A DNA stretch of 64,000 nucleotides from Propionispora hippei DSM 15287. Its GTDB lineage: Bacteria; Bacillota; Negativicutes; Propionisporales; Propionisporaceae. Under the pieces are notes generated by a model. The model had not been told where the DNA came from. It did not search any database and saw only the letters and a program-made list of their open reading frames with translations. How positions within the stretch are numbered: the first letter of the stretch is position 1; the number at the start of each line of letters is the position of its first letter. Below, piece after piece: positions 36,119 to 44,397 of the stretch. The DNA is taken from NCBI RefSeq assembly GCF_900141835.1, contig NZ_FQZD01000008.1:115184-179183 (forward strand). Direction: 5' to 3'. The translations under genes were made by a program, and so were the position numbers.

Positions 36119-37087
36119 ATGAATCGAAAGGTACAGGCTTTTCTACTCGTTTTAATTGCCTCAATTCTTGTTACCGGTTGCAGTTCCCGGTCTTCCCAGC
36201 AAAATACAACACCTTCTCCCGCCGCGCCAACAGTCGGTGTTATTGACATGCGGCAGGCGGTACAGGCCCATCCGAAATACAGCGAGCATGAGCCGCTGCA
36301 AAAGGCTATCACCACGCTGGAAGCCCAGTTGGCCGCAGCCCAGTCCGGTGCCGCAGCAACACCATCAGGTAATCTTTCGCCGGCCGGCAGCTATGGAAAT
36401 CAGATGATGTCTGGCGTACAGGCTACTCTGGAACAAGAATATCAGACGAAAATGACGGCCAAGCAAAACGAGCTTACTCAGCGTCTGGAAAAAAAAGCGG
36501 CAGAACTTAAGGCCGGAGAGAGCGAAGAATTAAAGGCTTATGCGGCCGAAGTGGAGCCAAACTATCAGCCACAAATTTTTAATTTGCAACTGAAAATGAA
36601 AACGGTACAGTTAAGCAAGGAAGAAATAGACAGCCTAAGTAAGCAAATGGAGGCCCTGCAAAAAGAGCGGGATGAAAAAATTGCGGCTAAAGATAAGGAA
36701 TTGGCCGAACGTTTGACAGAACAGATGCAACAGGAGCAGGCCGGTGCCAACAGAGAACTCAATCAATACGCCGAGCAACTCCGGAAGGAACAGGCGGCAC
36801 AGGCAGCGGCCAAACAGCAGGAAGCGGCTGCCCGCATCCCAAGTACAGGTGCTTCCCTCGCTATGCCGTCCGGTGGTGACCCGCAACGGGTAGAACTGGA
36901 GCGGCAGTTGGCGGCTAAACAGCAGGAATTGCGAAACTTGGAAGATACCATTGTCGAAGCGGTAAGGGATAAGGCGGCTCAAATTGCAGCAGCCAAAGGA
37001 CTAAGCTCCGTTTTGACCAATGTAAATACGAATATCAGTGCGGTGGATATTACGTCCGACGTAATTGCCGAGTTTAAGAAGCCATAG
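36119..37087 (+). CDS. OmpH/Skp-family lipoprotein, paralogue 2 (long form)
   Basis: 322 residues with a lipoprotein signal (LVTGC lipobox). After a Ser/Thr linker comes VGVIDMRQAVQAHPKYSEHEPLQKA, the Skp N-terminal strand, then a long Gln/Glu/Ala-rich coiled coil (about 110-280) and the family C-terminus AAAKGLSSVLTNVNTNISAVDITSDVI. It is about twice the usual Skp length because of the extended coiled coil. The lipid anchor distinguishes it from the soluble proteobacterial Skp. AAAGGGGGG precedes the ATG. Confidence 0.82.
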   Translation: MNRKVQAFLLVLIASILVTGCSSRSSQQNTTPSPAAPTVGVIDMRQAVQAHPKYSEHEPLQKAITTLEAQLAAAQSGAAATPSGNLSPAGSYGNQMMSGVQATLEQEYQTKMTAKQNELTQRLEKKAAELKAGESEELKAYAAEVEPNYQPQIFNLQLKMKTVQLSKEEIDSLSKQMEALQKERDEKIAAKDKELAERLTEQMQQEQAGANRELNQYAEQLRKEQAAQAAAKQQEAAARIPSTGASLAMPSGGDPQRVELERQLAAKQQELRNLEDTIVEAVRDKAAQIAAAKGLSSVLTNVNTNISAVDITSDVIAEFKKP

Positions 37088-37171
37088 GGCGGTATATACT
37101 ATGTCTTAAAGAAGTGGCCGTGGAAGTGGCTTATTTCTTAACGCTATGCACTTAAGGATGGAGGAAACAGG

Positions 37172-37591
37172 ATGAAACGTACGATGAAAACTTTGCTGCT
37201 GCTGGTTGCAGTGGTGGCTGCGGCCTTGCTGTTTAGCGGCTGCGGCTCAACCCAGAATGTCGGAGTGCTGGATGTCAACAAGGTAATGACCGATAGCCCG
37301 AAAGTAAAGCAGTTTCAGGACCAACTCAATACCAAGGGCAAGGAACTAAGTGATCAATTGGAAAAAGATAAACCAAACATTTCAGCAGAGGAATTCCAAA
37401 AACGGCAGGAAGCGGCCTATAATGAATTTCTGAAAATGAAACAGGATATGGAAGGCCAGATCGACACCAGCATCAAGCAAACACTGGAACAAGTGGCTAA
37501 GGACAAAAAAATGAGTATTGTTCTTTATAAAAACGGAGTGGCTCAAGGCGGTACGGACATCACCGATGAAGTGATCAGTAAACTGCAATAG
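37172..37591 (+). CDS. OmpH/Skp-family lipoprotein, paralogue 3 (short form)
   Basis: 139 residues with a LFSGC lipobox, then VGVLDVNKVMTDSPKVKQFQDQL, a compact helical hairpin (KELSDQLEKDKPNISAEEFQKRQEA) and the C-terminal IVLYKNGVAQGGTDITDEVISKL. It is a standard-size Skp core on a lipid anchor. lpxD follows 24 bp downstream, the same skp-lpxD order as in proteobacteria. Confidence 0.87.
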   Translation: MKRTMKTLLLLVAVVAAALLFSGCGSTQNVGVLDVNKVMTDSPKVKQFQDQLNTKGKELSDQLEKDKPNISAEEFQKRQEAAYNEFLKMKQDMEGQIDTSIKQTLEQVAKDKKMSIVLYKNGVAQGGTDITDEVISKLQ

Positions 37592-37615
37592 TGCCCGGGG
37601 AGGCTTTTGGTTGAG

Positions 37616-38632
37616 ATGGAGTTACGCGAAATTGCTGAGTTAGTCGGCGGCAGCGTTGTGGGAGACGAAACTGTCGAAATACGAGGAGTTACCAATATTG
37701 AAGAGGCCGGCAGCGGCGACATTACCTTTGCCGTGCCGCCTCATCTGGAAAAAGCGGCAGCTTCCCAGGCTGCTGCCGTTATCATCCCTTCTGATATTAG
37801 CCAGTTTGCCAAGCCGGCTGTGCGGGTGGATAATCCCCGCATGGCTTTTGCCAAACTGTTGGAACACTTTACACCACCTGTGGCAGTAGAACGGGGGGTT
37901 CATCCCTCAGCTGTCATCGGGAACCGGGTTGTCTTAGGCCAAAATGTCGCCATTATGGCTCACGTTGTGCTGGCCGACGATGTGGTGATCGGCGATAACA
38001 CGGTGATTTATCCCCATTCCTATATCGGCGCCGGTGTGGTAATTGGCAGCGATACGCTGATTTATTCCAATGTATCGATCCGGGAAGGCTGCCAGATCGG
38101 CAGCCGGGTTATCCTGCAAAACGGCGCAGTCATCGGCAGTGACGGTTTCGGATTTGTTACTATACAAGGCCGTCATCACAAAGTGCCGCAGGTAGGTAAT
38201 GTGATTATTGGGGACGATGTGGAGGTTGGCGCCAATACGGCAATTGATCGTGCCACCACCAGCAGCACTGTCGTGAACCGGGGAACGAAAATTGATAATT
38301 TGGTTCATTTAGGTCATAATGTGGTGATTGGCGAGAATTGCTTTGTTGTGGCATTAACCGGTATTTCCGGCAGCACTAAGGTAGGTAATCAGGTTACCTT
38401 TGCCGGGCAGGTGGGTAGTACCGGACATATTACCATTGGCGATAACTGCGTGTTTGCCGCCCGGGCAGGCATCATCGGCGATGTGGCGCCCAATTCGTTT
38501 TTTGCCGGGTTTCCCGCCAGACCTCACAAGGAGTGGCTGCGCGCCGAAGCTTATATTAATAAATTGCCCGATTTGGTCAAAAAGGTGAAGGAACTGGAGA
38601 AACGGGTGACGGAGCTATCCCCGGAGGGATAA
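37616..38632 (+). CDS. lpxD: UDP-3-O-(3-hydroxyacyl)glucosamine N-acyltransferase
   Basis: 338 residues. An N-terminal uridine-binding domain (about 1-100; ITFAVPPHLEKA) precedes many left-handed beta-helix hexapeptide repeats (VIGNRVVLGQNVAIMAHVVL...). IDNLVHLGHNVVIGENC contains the catalytic His. LpxD adds the second 3-hydroxyacyl chain in lipid A synthesis. GGGGAGG lies 12 bases before the ATG at 37616; a TTG at 37607 is too close to it. The C-terminal helix is present. Confidence 0.95.
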   Translation: MELREIAELVGGSVVGDETVEIRGVTNIEEAGSGDITFAVPPHLEKAAASQAAAVIIPSDISQFAKPAVRVDNPRMAFAKLLEHFTPPVAVERGVHPSAVIGNRVVLGQNVAIMAHVVLADDVVIGDNTVIYPHSYIGAGVVIGSDTLIYSNVSIREGCQIGSRVILQNGAVIGSDGFGFVTIQGRHHKVPQVGNVIIGDDVEVGANTAIDRATTSSTVVNRGTKIDNLVHLGHNVVIGENCFVVALTGISGSTKVGNQVTFAGQVGSTGHITIGDNCVFAARAGIIGDVAPNSFFAGFPARPHKEWLRAEAYINKLPDLVKKVKELEKRVTELSPEG

Positions 38633-38660
38633 CAAATAAGACTTAAAGGTACTTGTAAGG

Positions 38661-38693
38661 CAAAGGCGGTTGGGTGAGTCCTGACCGCCTTTG
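38661..38693 (+). terminator. terminator after lpxD
   Basis: CAAAGGCGGT and ACCGCCTTTG form a perfect 10-bp stem; TTTG is in the stem and TATTGG follows. Confidence 0.75.
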
Positions 38694-38704
38694 TATTGGT
38701 TGGC

Positions 38705-38936
38705 ACCTGTTGCCAGCAGGAGTTTCGACAGGATATGCTGAATATGTATACAGAACAAATGTCTTGGGAACCGCTGATTTAATGAGCCTGTCGAGAGATT
38801 TTTCATCTGGTAAAGCGGCGAAACCGCAAAAATGGCCTGGCTATTTTAAGGCTTTACCGGCGCAGCCAGACGGGAAAACCCGCTAGGACGCACTGGGACG
38901 AATAAATCAGTGGTTTCCTTGGATGTAGGAGGCTTT
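38705..38936 (+). other. structured leader candidate upstream of the YjbH-like gene
   Basis: No gene is seen. CTGGTAAAG pairs with CTTTACCGG over 9 bp and encloses a GCGG-CGAAA-CCGC hairpin and an AAAAT/ATTTT stem; CTGGCT inside can pair with AGCCAG just outside, making a possible pseudoknot; CGGG-AAAA-CCCG follows. A possible promoter is TTGCCA (38710) with TATGCT (38734). It has the look of a regulatory RNA but I cannot assign it to a known class. Confidence 0.45.
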
Positions 38937-38940
38937 ATCA

Positions 38941-39558
38941 ATGCGAAGGTTGTTTTATTTCTTACTGCCGCTGCTAATCTGTATCAATCCCGTTCAGGCG
39001 GCTCCTTCGCTGGCCGGCTCCACCGGCATGATTGACAATCCGTCGGCTGATGTGCTGCGCGAGGGACAAATATCGACCGGTTATTACCATGTTGCCGGAG
39101 GGACTCAATTTGCCTTTTCCGCTTATGTAGCGCCACGAGTTGAAGTGGGAACTATTATTCTTCATGACCAGGACGGCAAGCATACCGGATTGAACGCCAA
39201 ATTTTCCCTGAGACAGGAGCAGGTGAATACGCCCGCCGTGGCGGTCGGCGTTGAAGATATTGCCGGATACCGGGATACCTCCTGGTATGCGGTGGCCAGT
39301 AAAAGTTTGCCGTTTGGCATCCGCCTGCACGCCGGTGTAGGCAACGGTCGGTTTAACGGTGTGTTTGGCGGCGTGGAAAAGCAATTAAATACTTTAAGTG
39401 TGCTGCCGGGGAAATACTTGCCCTCAGCGTCGCTTATGGCCGAGTTTGACGGCCGGCAAATGAATTATGGACTTCGTTTTGCAGTAGCGCCCGGTGTTAA
39501 ACTAGACGGTGGCTGGCGGAAGCACGGAAGCTATTTTGGCATTAGCTATACGCATTGA
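38941..39558 (+). CDS. YjbH-like outer-membrane protein
   Basis: 205 residues with a signal peptide (ending VQA-A). The mature N-terminus PSLAGSTGMIDNPSADVLREGQISTGYYHV matches the start of the YjbH domain; the rest is made of amphipathic strands (TQFAFSAYVAPRVEVGTIIL, MNYGLRFAVAPGVKLDGGW) with the chain ending in GISYTH. YjbH proteins are lipoproteins or barrels linked to exopolysaccharide; this one lacks a lipobox. GTAGGAGG precedes the ATG. It could be a small barrel of about 8-10 strands. Confidence 0.6.
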   Translation: MRRLFYFLLPLLICINPVQAAPSLAGSTGMIDNPSADVLREGQISTGYYHVAGGTQFAFSAYVAPRVEVGTIILHDQDGKHTGLNAKFSLRQEQVNTPAVAVGVEDIAGYRDTSWYAVASKSLPFGIRLHAGVGNGRFNGVFGGVEKQLNTLSVLPGKYLPSASLMAEFDGRQMNYGLRFAVAPGVKLDGGWRKHGSYFGISYTH

Positions 39559-39646
39559 TAGTAAGTGAATTTTATCCGATGGCCAAGCTGCAGCGGGTGT
39601 CAAGCCCTCGGCAGCAAGTCTCCATTCATGTCTGGAGGAATCCTTG

Positions 39647-40510
39647 ATGATCTATCAGCTTGTGAAACTATGTAGCCGTTTATTGTGCCTGCTGCCTGTC
39701 AGACTGCAACGCAGTGTCGGCAATATGCTGGGAGCCGCCTGCTGGCCCCTGGTGCCGCCTAAACGACGCCGCATGGCCATTGACAATATTATGCGGAGTT
39801 TGGCGGTAGACAGGCAAGTGGCGCAAGAGATCGCCAGGATCAGTACAATCCGTTTCGGGAGAATGTTTATCGAAGTGCTTTGCCTGCCTGAGCTCAAAGC
39901 GGACAATATTGGCCGTCGGGTGGAGCTTAAAGGGAAGGAGCATTTGGAGGAGGCTTTGTCCTATGGACATGGGGCGGTGATTGCTACGGCACATGCCGGC
40001 AATTGGGAGCTATTGGGGGCAGCGTTGGCGATGCACGGCTTTCCGTTGATCGCTGTGGCCCAAAAACAGACCAGCGAGCAAATGGACCGCTTCATTAACG
40101 AATATCGGACAATGGCGGGTATGCACGTGACCTACAAGACAGGCGTCCGGGAGATGATCAGGATGCTGGGGCAGGGTAAAATTATCGGTTTGTTAATGGA
40201 CCAGCATGCCGGACGGGACGGGGTTTGGGTGAATTTTTTCGGTCGTCAGGCCTCCACAGCGACAGGTGCTGCCGCCCTTGCCCGGATGAAGGGGGCGCCG
40301 ATTGTGCCGGCTTTTATTACCGAGAATTCAGATGGCACCCATACTGTGCTATTGCATCCCATCATGTGGTCCGATAAGACCGAGGCTAAGGACGAGGATA
40401 TCCGCCAAACCACCCAGCGTCTGACGACTATTATCGAAGCCCACATCCGCCAATACCCGCAGGAATGGTTCTGGCTGCACAACCGATGGAAACACTCCCC
40501 GGACCAATAA
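39647..40510 (+). CDS. lpxL: lipid A acyltransferase LpxL/HtrB family, copy 1
   Basis: 287 residues. An N-terminal hydrophobic helix leads into the acyltransferase domain with HAGNWE (His116, Glu121), the H-x4-D/E catalytic pair, then MDQHAGRDGVWVNFFG and a C-terminal WFWLHNRWK motif, all typical of LpxL/LpxM. It adds a secondary acyl chain to Kdo-lipid A at the inner membrane. TGGAGGA lies 7 bases before the ATG at 39647. A second member occurs at 56566, so two secondary chains are likely. A terminator follows. Confidence 0.88.
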   Translation: MIYQLVKLCSRLLCLLPVRLQRSVGNMLGAACWPLVPPKRRRMAIDNIMRSLAVDRQVAQEIARISTIRFGRMFIEVLCLPELKADNIGRRVELKGKEHLEEALSYGHGAVIATAHAGNWELLGAALAMHGFPLIAVAQKQTSEQMDRFINEYRTMAGMHVTYKTGVREMIRMLGQGKIIGLLMDQHAGRDGVWVNFFGRQASTATGAAALARMKGAPIVPAFITENSDGTHTVLLHPIMWSDKTEAKDEDIRQTTQRLTTIIEAHIRQYPQEWFWLHNRWKHSPDQ

Positions 40511-40615
40511 GGGCTAAAAGAACCATTGTTCTTTGGGTTAGTGTACTGTCCTAGCTATATTGCACTTTTCCTTCTGAAAGAGGGTGCTTCAACAATAAAT
40601 ATTACCAAGATTGCG

Positions 40616-40656
40616 GGAGCTGCCGAAATAGTAATATTAGGGCAGCTCCATTCTTT
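40616..40656 (+). terminator. rho-independent terminator after lpxL
   Basis: GGAGCTGCC and GGCAGCTCC form a 9-bp stem followed by ATTCTTTTT. Confidence 0.85.
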
Positions 40657-40782
40657 TTCCGGCGTTCCCTCGTCGGCCTTTTCCGAAAACATACGTTTTT
40701 GATATACTTTTGTAATATAATTTTATACAGTATGCTCTAGTTTGTTGAGGTGTTCTTGGGTGGCCGTTACGGAAAAAGACGG

Positions 40783-40935
40783 TCCGCAGGATGCCGGAAG
40801 AGGCAGCTGCCGTTAAGAAATCCGCTTGTTTGAGCGAAGCGAGTTTCGGATTTTAGGCAGCTGCCTCTTCCGGCAAGTCTTTTGGAGTGTCAGGCCTAGA
40901 TTTTTTGCCTACTTTTGTATCATGACAAAAGTAGG
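40783..40935 (+). repeat. interspersed repeat with self-complementary arms, copy B
   Basis: Arms CCGGAAGAGGCAGCTGCC (40794-40811) and its perfect complement (40856-40873) enclose GTTAAGAAATCCGC, TTGTTTGAGCG and AGCGAGTTTCGGATTTTA. The core and flanks (TCCGCAGGATG before; CAAGTCTTTTGGA and CAGGCCTAG after) match copy A at 10334-10500, but the arms do not. ACTTTTGT-ATCATG-ACAAAAGT (about 40911-40932) forms a second hairpin at its end. The rest of 40511-41040 shows no gene. Confidence 0.75.
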
Positions 40936-40983
40936 GAAGGAGATCTTCCAGTATATACATTATACAATTATAGTATATACGAA

Positions 40984-41013
40984 TAGACATAAAAGTGATA
41001 TACATGCTATAAT
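40984..41013 (+). promoter_or_regulatory. sigma-A promoter of the envelope ABC unit
   Basis: TAGACA (40984), 18 bases, TGC-TATAAT (41005-41013): good -10 with the TG extension. Start of transcription near 41020, 20 bases before the ATG. Confidence 0.75.
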
Positions 41014-41040
41014 ATAAGCCGGAAAAGAGGTGAGTGACTC

Positions 41041-43413
41041 ATGCCGGCTATTAGCAATAAAAGCGTGGATACGGTAAAAAGAATGATGAGGAGACTGCTT
41101 ACCGATACCTTTAACCGTGACCTGTTGACCTTGCTCATTGTCAGCATCGTGATAGGGTCACTGTTCGCCAGTACGGTATCGTTAGCAGCCAATGCTTATT
41201 TTTCCAAGACACTGGCGAATCTCGTCGGTGACTATGGTGAATATGATCTGGTGATTCAGTCCAGAGAAGAAATGAAACAAGATACGGCAACTCAGATACA
41301 AAAAATTCTTAATGATGTTTTTCCGGGGGCAGTCCTCAAGGAGGGACCGACCATCACCGGTAAAACCAACTTCTTCGTAGCCTTGCCGGCACAGTACCGG
41401 ACTAAAGAAGTCTATGAAAATATGGGAAAAACCTTTGGCAGCATACCGGGCGGTGCCGGTGTAGGCTTTCTGACTGAGCCGCGCCTGACCTTGCGCGGTG
41501 TGCCGGAGGGAGCCCGCAATATGCTAATTGAAAAGATTGAGCAATTTGATGGTGTCAGCTTTGCGTTTCATGATGGTGCTTCCATCGGTGTCATTTTGAC
41601 TTCGTTGGATAAATCGGCAGCCGTCAATGAGCAAATCAAGGCATTGTTGCAGCAGTATCAGGTCGTGGAAATTAGTTTTCCTGTAGGCAGTGAACCGGCC
41701 AATCCGATTCGGCTGGGTCAAGCCATTACCGACGCTATGAAAGAACGGCTTAAGGTCGACTATGCAGAGAATGTTTCGGTAGACGGTAAGAACGATGATA
41801 TGACTGCCACCGTCAGCACGATGATGGAGTTAAAGCGCTTTCTGGCAGCCTATGCTTCGGACATTACCATCACGCTAACTGGCAGTGCCAAGCTGATTAA
41901 AGGAGACACCGTGGTATTCCAGGGCAATGCGGAAAGTGCACCGGCTAGCGGTGCACCGGTCGGCACAGGCAATGTTCTGGTAGAAGTGACCGAGGTGGAA
42001 GCCAACGGCACGGTAAAGGGCATGATTATCCAGGGGGATGCCTCGCAGCTAACCAATACTCAGGGATATAAGCTAACTAATAACGTAGTCGGCGAGGCCG
42101 TGGGAACGGTTGCTTATCGCAATCCCCGCCAGGAGCTTGGCAATGCTTTGGGGGAAACTAACAAGTTAGTAGCGCAGATTCCCGGTTTTGCTGCTGACGG
42201 ACGAAACGTATCGGCTATTGCCTTACAGACATTGAATAATTATGATACCAGTGTTGCCGGCTTGGAGAAACTGCTGAATAATTTGCAAACAGCAGGAGGT
42301 ACGATTCAGACGGTAACCGGCAGCCTGGCCAGCCTTGATACCCGGGCCATAAGGACCCAGGTAGATAATTCAAACCAGGCGTTAGGAAATCTGGCTACAG
42401 GTATGCAAGTGCTCCAACTGATTAATCCGGATGTGAAAAATACGGTAAACAATATTACCGGAGCACAGCAAAACTTAAATAGTCTCAGCCAGACGCTGGG
42501 GGCCATGGAGTCGGTATCAGATCAAGCCCGCCAGGCGCAAAGCGTCATTGACGGAATTACTGCTAACGGACAAACGACCCTTGCCAATTTGCGGGCCTTT
42601 GATGCAGAGGGGGCTAAAAAGAATCTTACCGATGCACAAAGTCATCTGGCCAAACTGGATGAGGTCAATATCCCGCTGGTTACAGCTCAACTGCAGTATC
42701 TGTCGGCAGCGGTGCCTAATTTAAAAGATGAGGAAATCGGCCATTCCATTAAGCTGTTGGATAAGTTTATTGCCGGACAGGTGGTACCCGGTGAACGTAT
42801 CCAGATTCTGACCAGCCGTAATATCAGCACCGATGCGATTGCACCGATTGTATACGAAAAGGCCGGTCATAATAATGTGTCGCTCTATTCAACCGACCTG
42901 GGTGTTATGGAGCCTAATGCCCGGGGCGAGGTATACAAGGTATTGAATGAAGTGCGGGCCACGCTGGCCGGCATGACGGCGATCATTATCACTCTGGTGT
43001 TTTTGGCACTGGACCATACTTCGGTTATGGCTGTGATGCGCCGCAAACGTCTGGCGATTAAAGAAACACACCAAGGCTGGCGCGGTGTGCTGTACCGCTT
43101 GGCGATTACTTTTACCGCACCGGAAAGACGGTACGGTATGGCTATGGGAGCGATCTTGCTGACAGCCATGTTTATTTTGGCCAAGGGCGGCATTCCGTAT
43201 CTGCCCTGGCTCGGTGTACCGCTGATCGGTGCCTTGTTAGGATTGATCGCGGCTAATTACGCTGAAAAAATTAATCCTGTGTCAACCGAAGAGGTTATGG
43301 CCGGCGAAGCCATCGGCCTGTCATTTGATGAGATTATGCGGGAAATCGTTATTCCTGCCGGACGGCCTGGCTTGCTGCAAAAACTTAATACCCGCAAGGT
43401 AAAATTTAAATAA
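41041..43413 (+). CDS. large membrane protein, probable permease of an envelope ABC transporter
   Basis: 790 residues. One N-terminal helix (about 30-52) is followed by about 585 residues outside the membrane, then three helices near the C-terminus (about 641-661, 700-717, 724-742). This 1+3 pattern is that of FtsX/MacB-type permeases, but the extracytoplasmic part is far longer. Its second half is a Gln/Asn/Leu-rich coiled coil (about 395-560) that could reach across the periplasm. A charged C-terminal tail faces the cytoplasm. The gene lies 22 bp before an ABC ATPase gene and within an lpx block, pointing to lipid or protein traffic to the outer membrane. The family is not recognised. Confidence 0.7.
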   Translation: MPAISNKSVDTVKRMMRRLLTDTFNRDLLTLLIVSIVIGSLFASTVSLAANAYFSKTLANLVGDYGEYDLVIQSREEMKQDTATQIQKILNDVFPGAVLKEGPTITGKTNFFVALPAQYRTKEVYENMGKTFGSIPGGAGVGFLTEPRLTLRGVPEGARNMLIEKIEQFDGVSFAFHDGASIGVILTSLDKSAAVNEQIKALLQQYQVVEISFPVGSEPANPIRLGQAITDAMKERLKVDYAENVSVDGKNDDMTATVSTMMELKRFLAAYASDITITLTGSAKLIKGDTVVFQGNAESAPASGAPVGTGNVLVEVTEVEANGTVKGMIIQGDASQLTNTQGYKLTNNVVGEAVGTVAYRNPRQELGNALGETNKLVAQIPGFAADGRNVSAIALQTLNNYDTSVAGLEKLLNNLQTAGGTIQTVTGSLASLDTRAIRTQVDNSNQALGNLATGMQVLQLINPDVKNTVNNITGAQQNLNSLSQTLGAMESVSDQARQAQSVIDGITANGQTTLANLRAFDAEGAKKNLTDAQSHLAKLDEVNIPLVTAQLQYLSAAVPNLKDEEIGHSIKLLDKFIAGQVVPGERIQILTSRNISTDAIAPIVYEKAGHNNVSLYSTDLGVMEPNARGEVYKVLNEVRATLAGMTAIIITLVFLALDHTSVMAVMRRKRLAIKETHQGWRGVLYRLAITFTAPERRYGMAMGAILLTAMFILAKGGIPYLPWLGVPLIGALLGLIAANYAEKINPVSTEEVMAGEAIGLSFDEIMREIVIPAGRPGLLQKLNTRKVKFK

Positions 43414-43435
43414 AGCAGGAAGGAGGTGAACGGGC

Positions 43436-44209
43436 ATGTTAGACATTCAGCATTTAAAAAAACAGTTTGGCAAATTGACGGCGGTGGAAGATGTGAGTCT
43501 TCAGGTGGCGGCAGGCGAAACCGTCGTACTGATGGGGCCGTCGGGCTGCGGCAAATCAACCACCATTCGTACCGTTAACCGTCTGATTGAAGCGGACGGC
43601 GGCTCCATTCTGTTTTGCGGCAAGAATATTCTAGAAATGAACGACGAGGAATTGCGACTGGTTCGGAAAAAGATCGGTTTTGTGTTCCAGCAGTTCAACC
43701 TGATTGGTCGCCTTACGGCAGAAGAGAATGTTATGCTGGGCCTGGTTATGGGCGGCCTGCCGCGGGAACTGGCTCAGGAAAAAGCACGGGAGGCACTGCG
43801 CAAGGTAGGCATGGAAAGCCATGCCACGCACAAGTCGGGTGAAATGTCCGGCGGTCAGCAGCAGCGGGTAGGTATTGCCCGCGCCCTGGCCTTTGAGCCG
43901 GAGCTGATGCTTTGGGACGAGCCGACGGCTTCTCTTGACCCTATTTTGGTACGGGAAGTATTGGTGGTTATGGAGGAATTGGCTAAATACCGTTCCAGTG
44001 CCATGCTGGTGGTGACCCATGAGATTCCCTTTGCCCTGCATGTGGCTGACCGCATTGTATTGATGGAACAGGGAAAAATCAGAGAGGAAGGCATTCCTTC
44101 CGAAGTGTTTGTGCGGCCTGTATCTGATATCGGCAAAAAGTATAAGGAGCTGATCGAATATCAGACCAATACCAATACCCTGACGCTGGCCGGCAAGCGC
44201 ATTGCGTAA
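43436..44209 (+). CDS. ABC transporter ATP-binding protein
   Basis: 257 residues. Walker A GPSGCGKST, Q-loop FQQFNLIG, signature MSGGQQQRVGIARAL and Walker B LMLWDEPTASLDP with H-loop VTHE are all present. By sequence it resembles the GlnQ/ArtP polar amino acid group, yet there is no binding protein or standard permease here; the only candidate partner is the 790-residue membrane protein upstream. AAGGAGGTG precedes the ATG. Confidence 0.9.
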   Translation: MLDIQHLKKQFGKLTAVEDVSLQVAAGETVVLMGPSGCGKSTTIRTVNRLIEADGGSILFCGKNILEMNDEELRLVRKKIGFVFQQFNLIGRLTAEENVMLGLVMGGLPRELAQEKAREALRKVGMESHATHKSGEMSGGQQQRVGIARALAFEPELMLWDEPTASLDPILVREVLVVMEELAKYRSSAMLVVTHEIPFALHVADRIVLMEQGKIREEGIPSEVFVRPVSDIGKKYKELIEYQTNTNTLTLAGKRIA

Positions 44210-44332
44210 GCCTTTTGCGGAAGGCGAAGCTGGGCGGTCCGGTGATAAAATTCCTGCAATTTCTTTTACGCTTTCAAAGTAGACAGGCAGTAGGACGAAA
44301 CAGACCTGTAGAAAAAATATACCGCTTATCTA

Positions 44333-44361
44333 TTGCGGGATACAGCAAATTTCTGTAGAAT
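44333..44361 (+). promoter_or_regulatory. possible sigma-A promoter of lpxC
   Basis: TTGCGG (44333), 17 bases, TAGAAT (44356-44361), 36 bases before the lpxC ATG. Confidence 0.55.
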
Positions 44362-44397
44362 AAGGAAAGGTTATCATGTCAGAAAGGTTTATATACT

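Noticed and set aside
10334..40935. CRISPR array formed by the two repeats.
   Set aside because: Only two copies 30 kb apart in opposite orientation; no spacers and no cas genes.
40826..41017. A 63-codon frame across repeat copy B.
   Set aside because: It is composed of the repeat core and AT-rich leader; no ribosome binding site.
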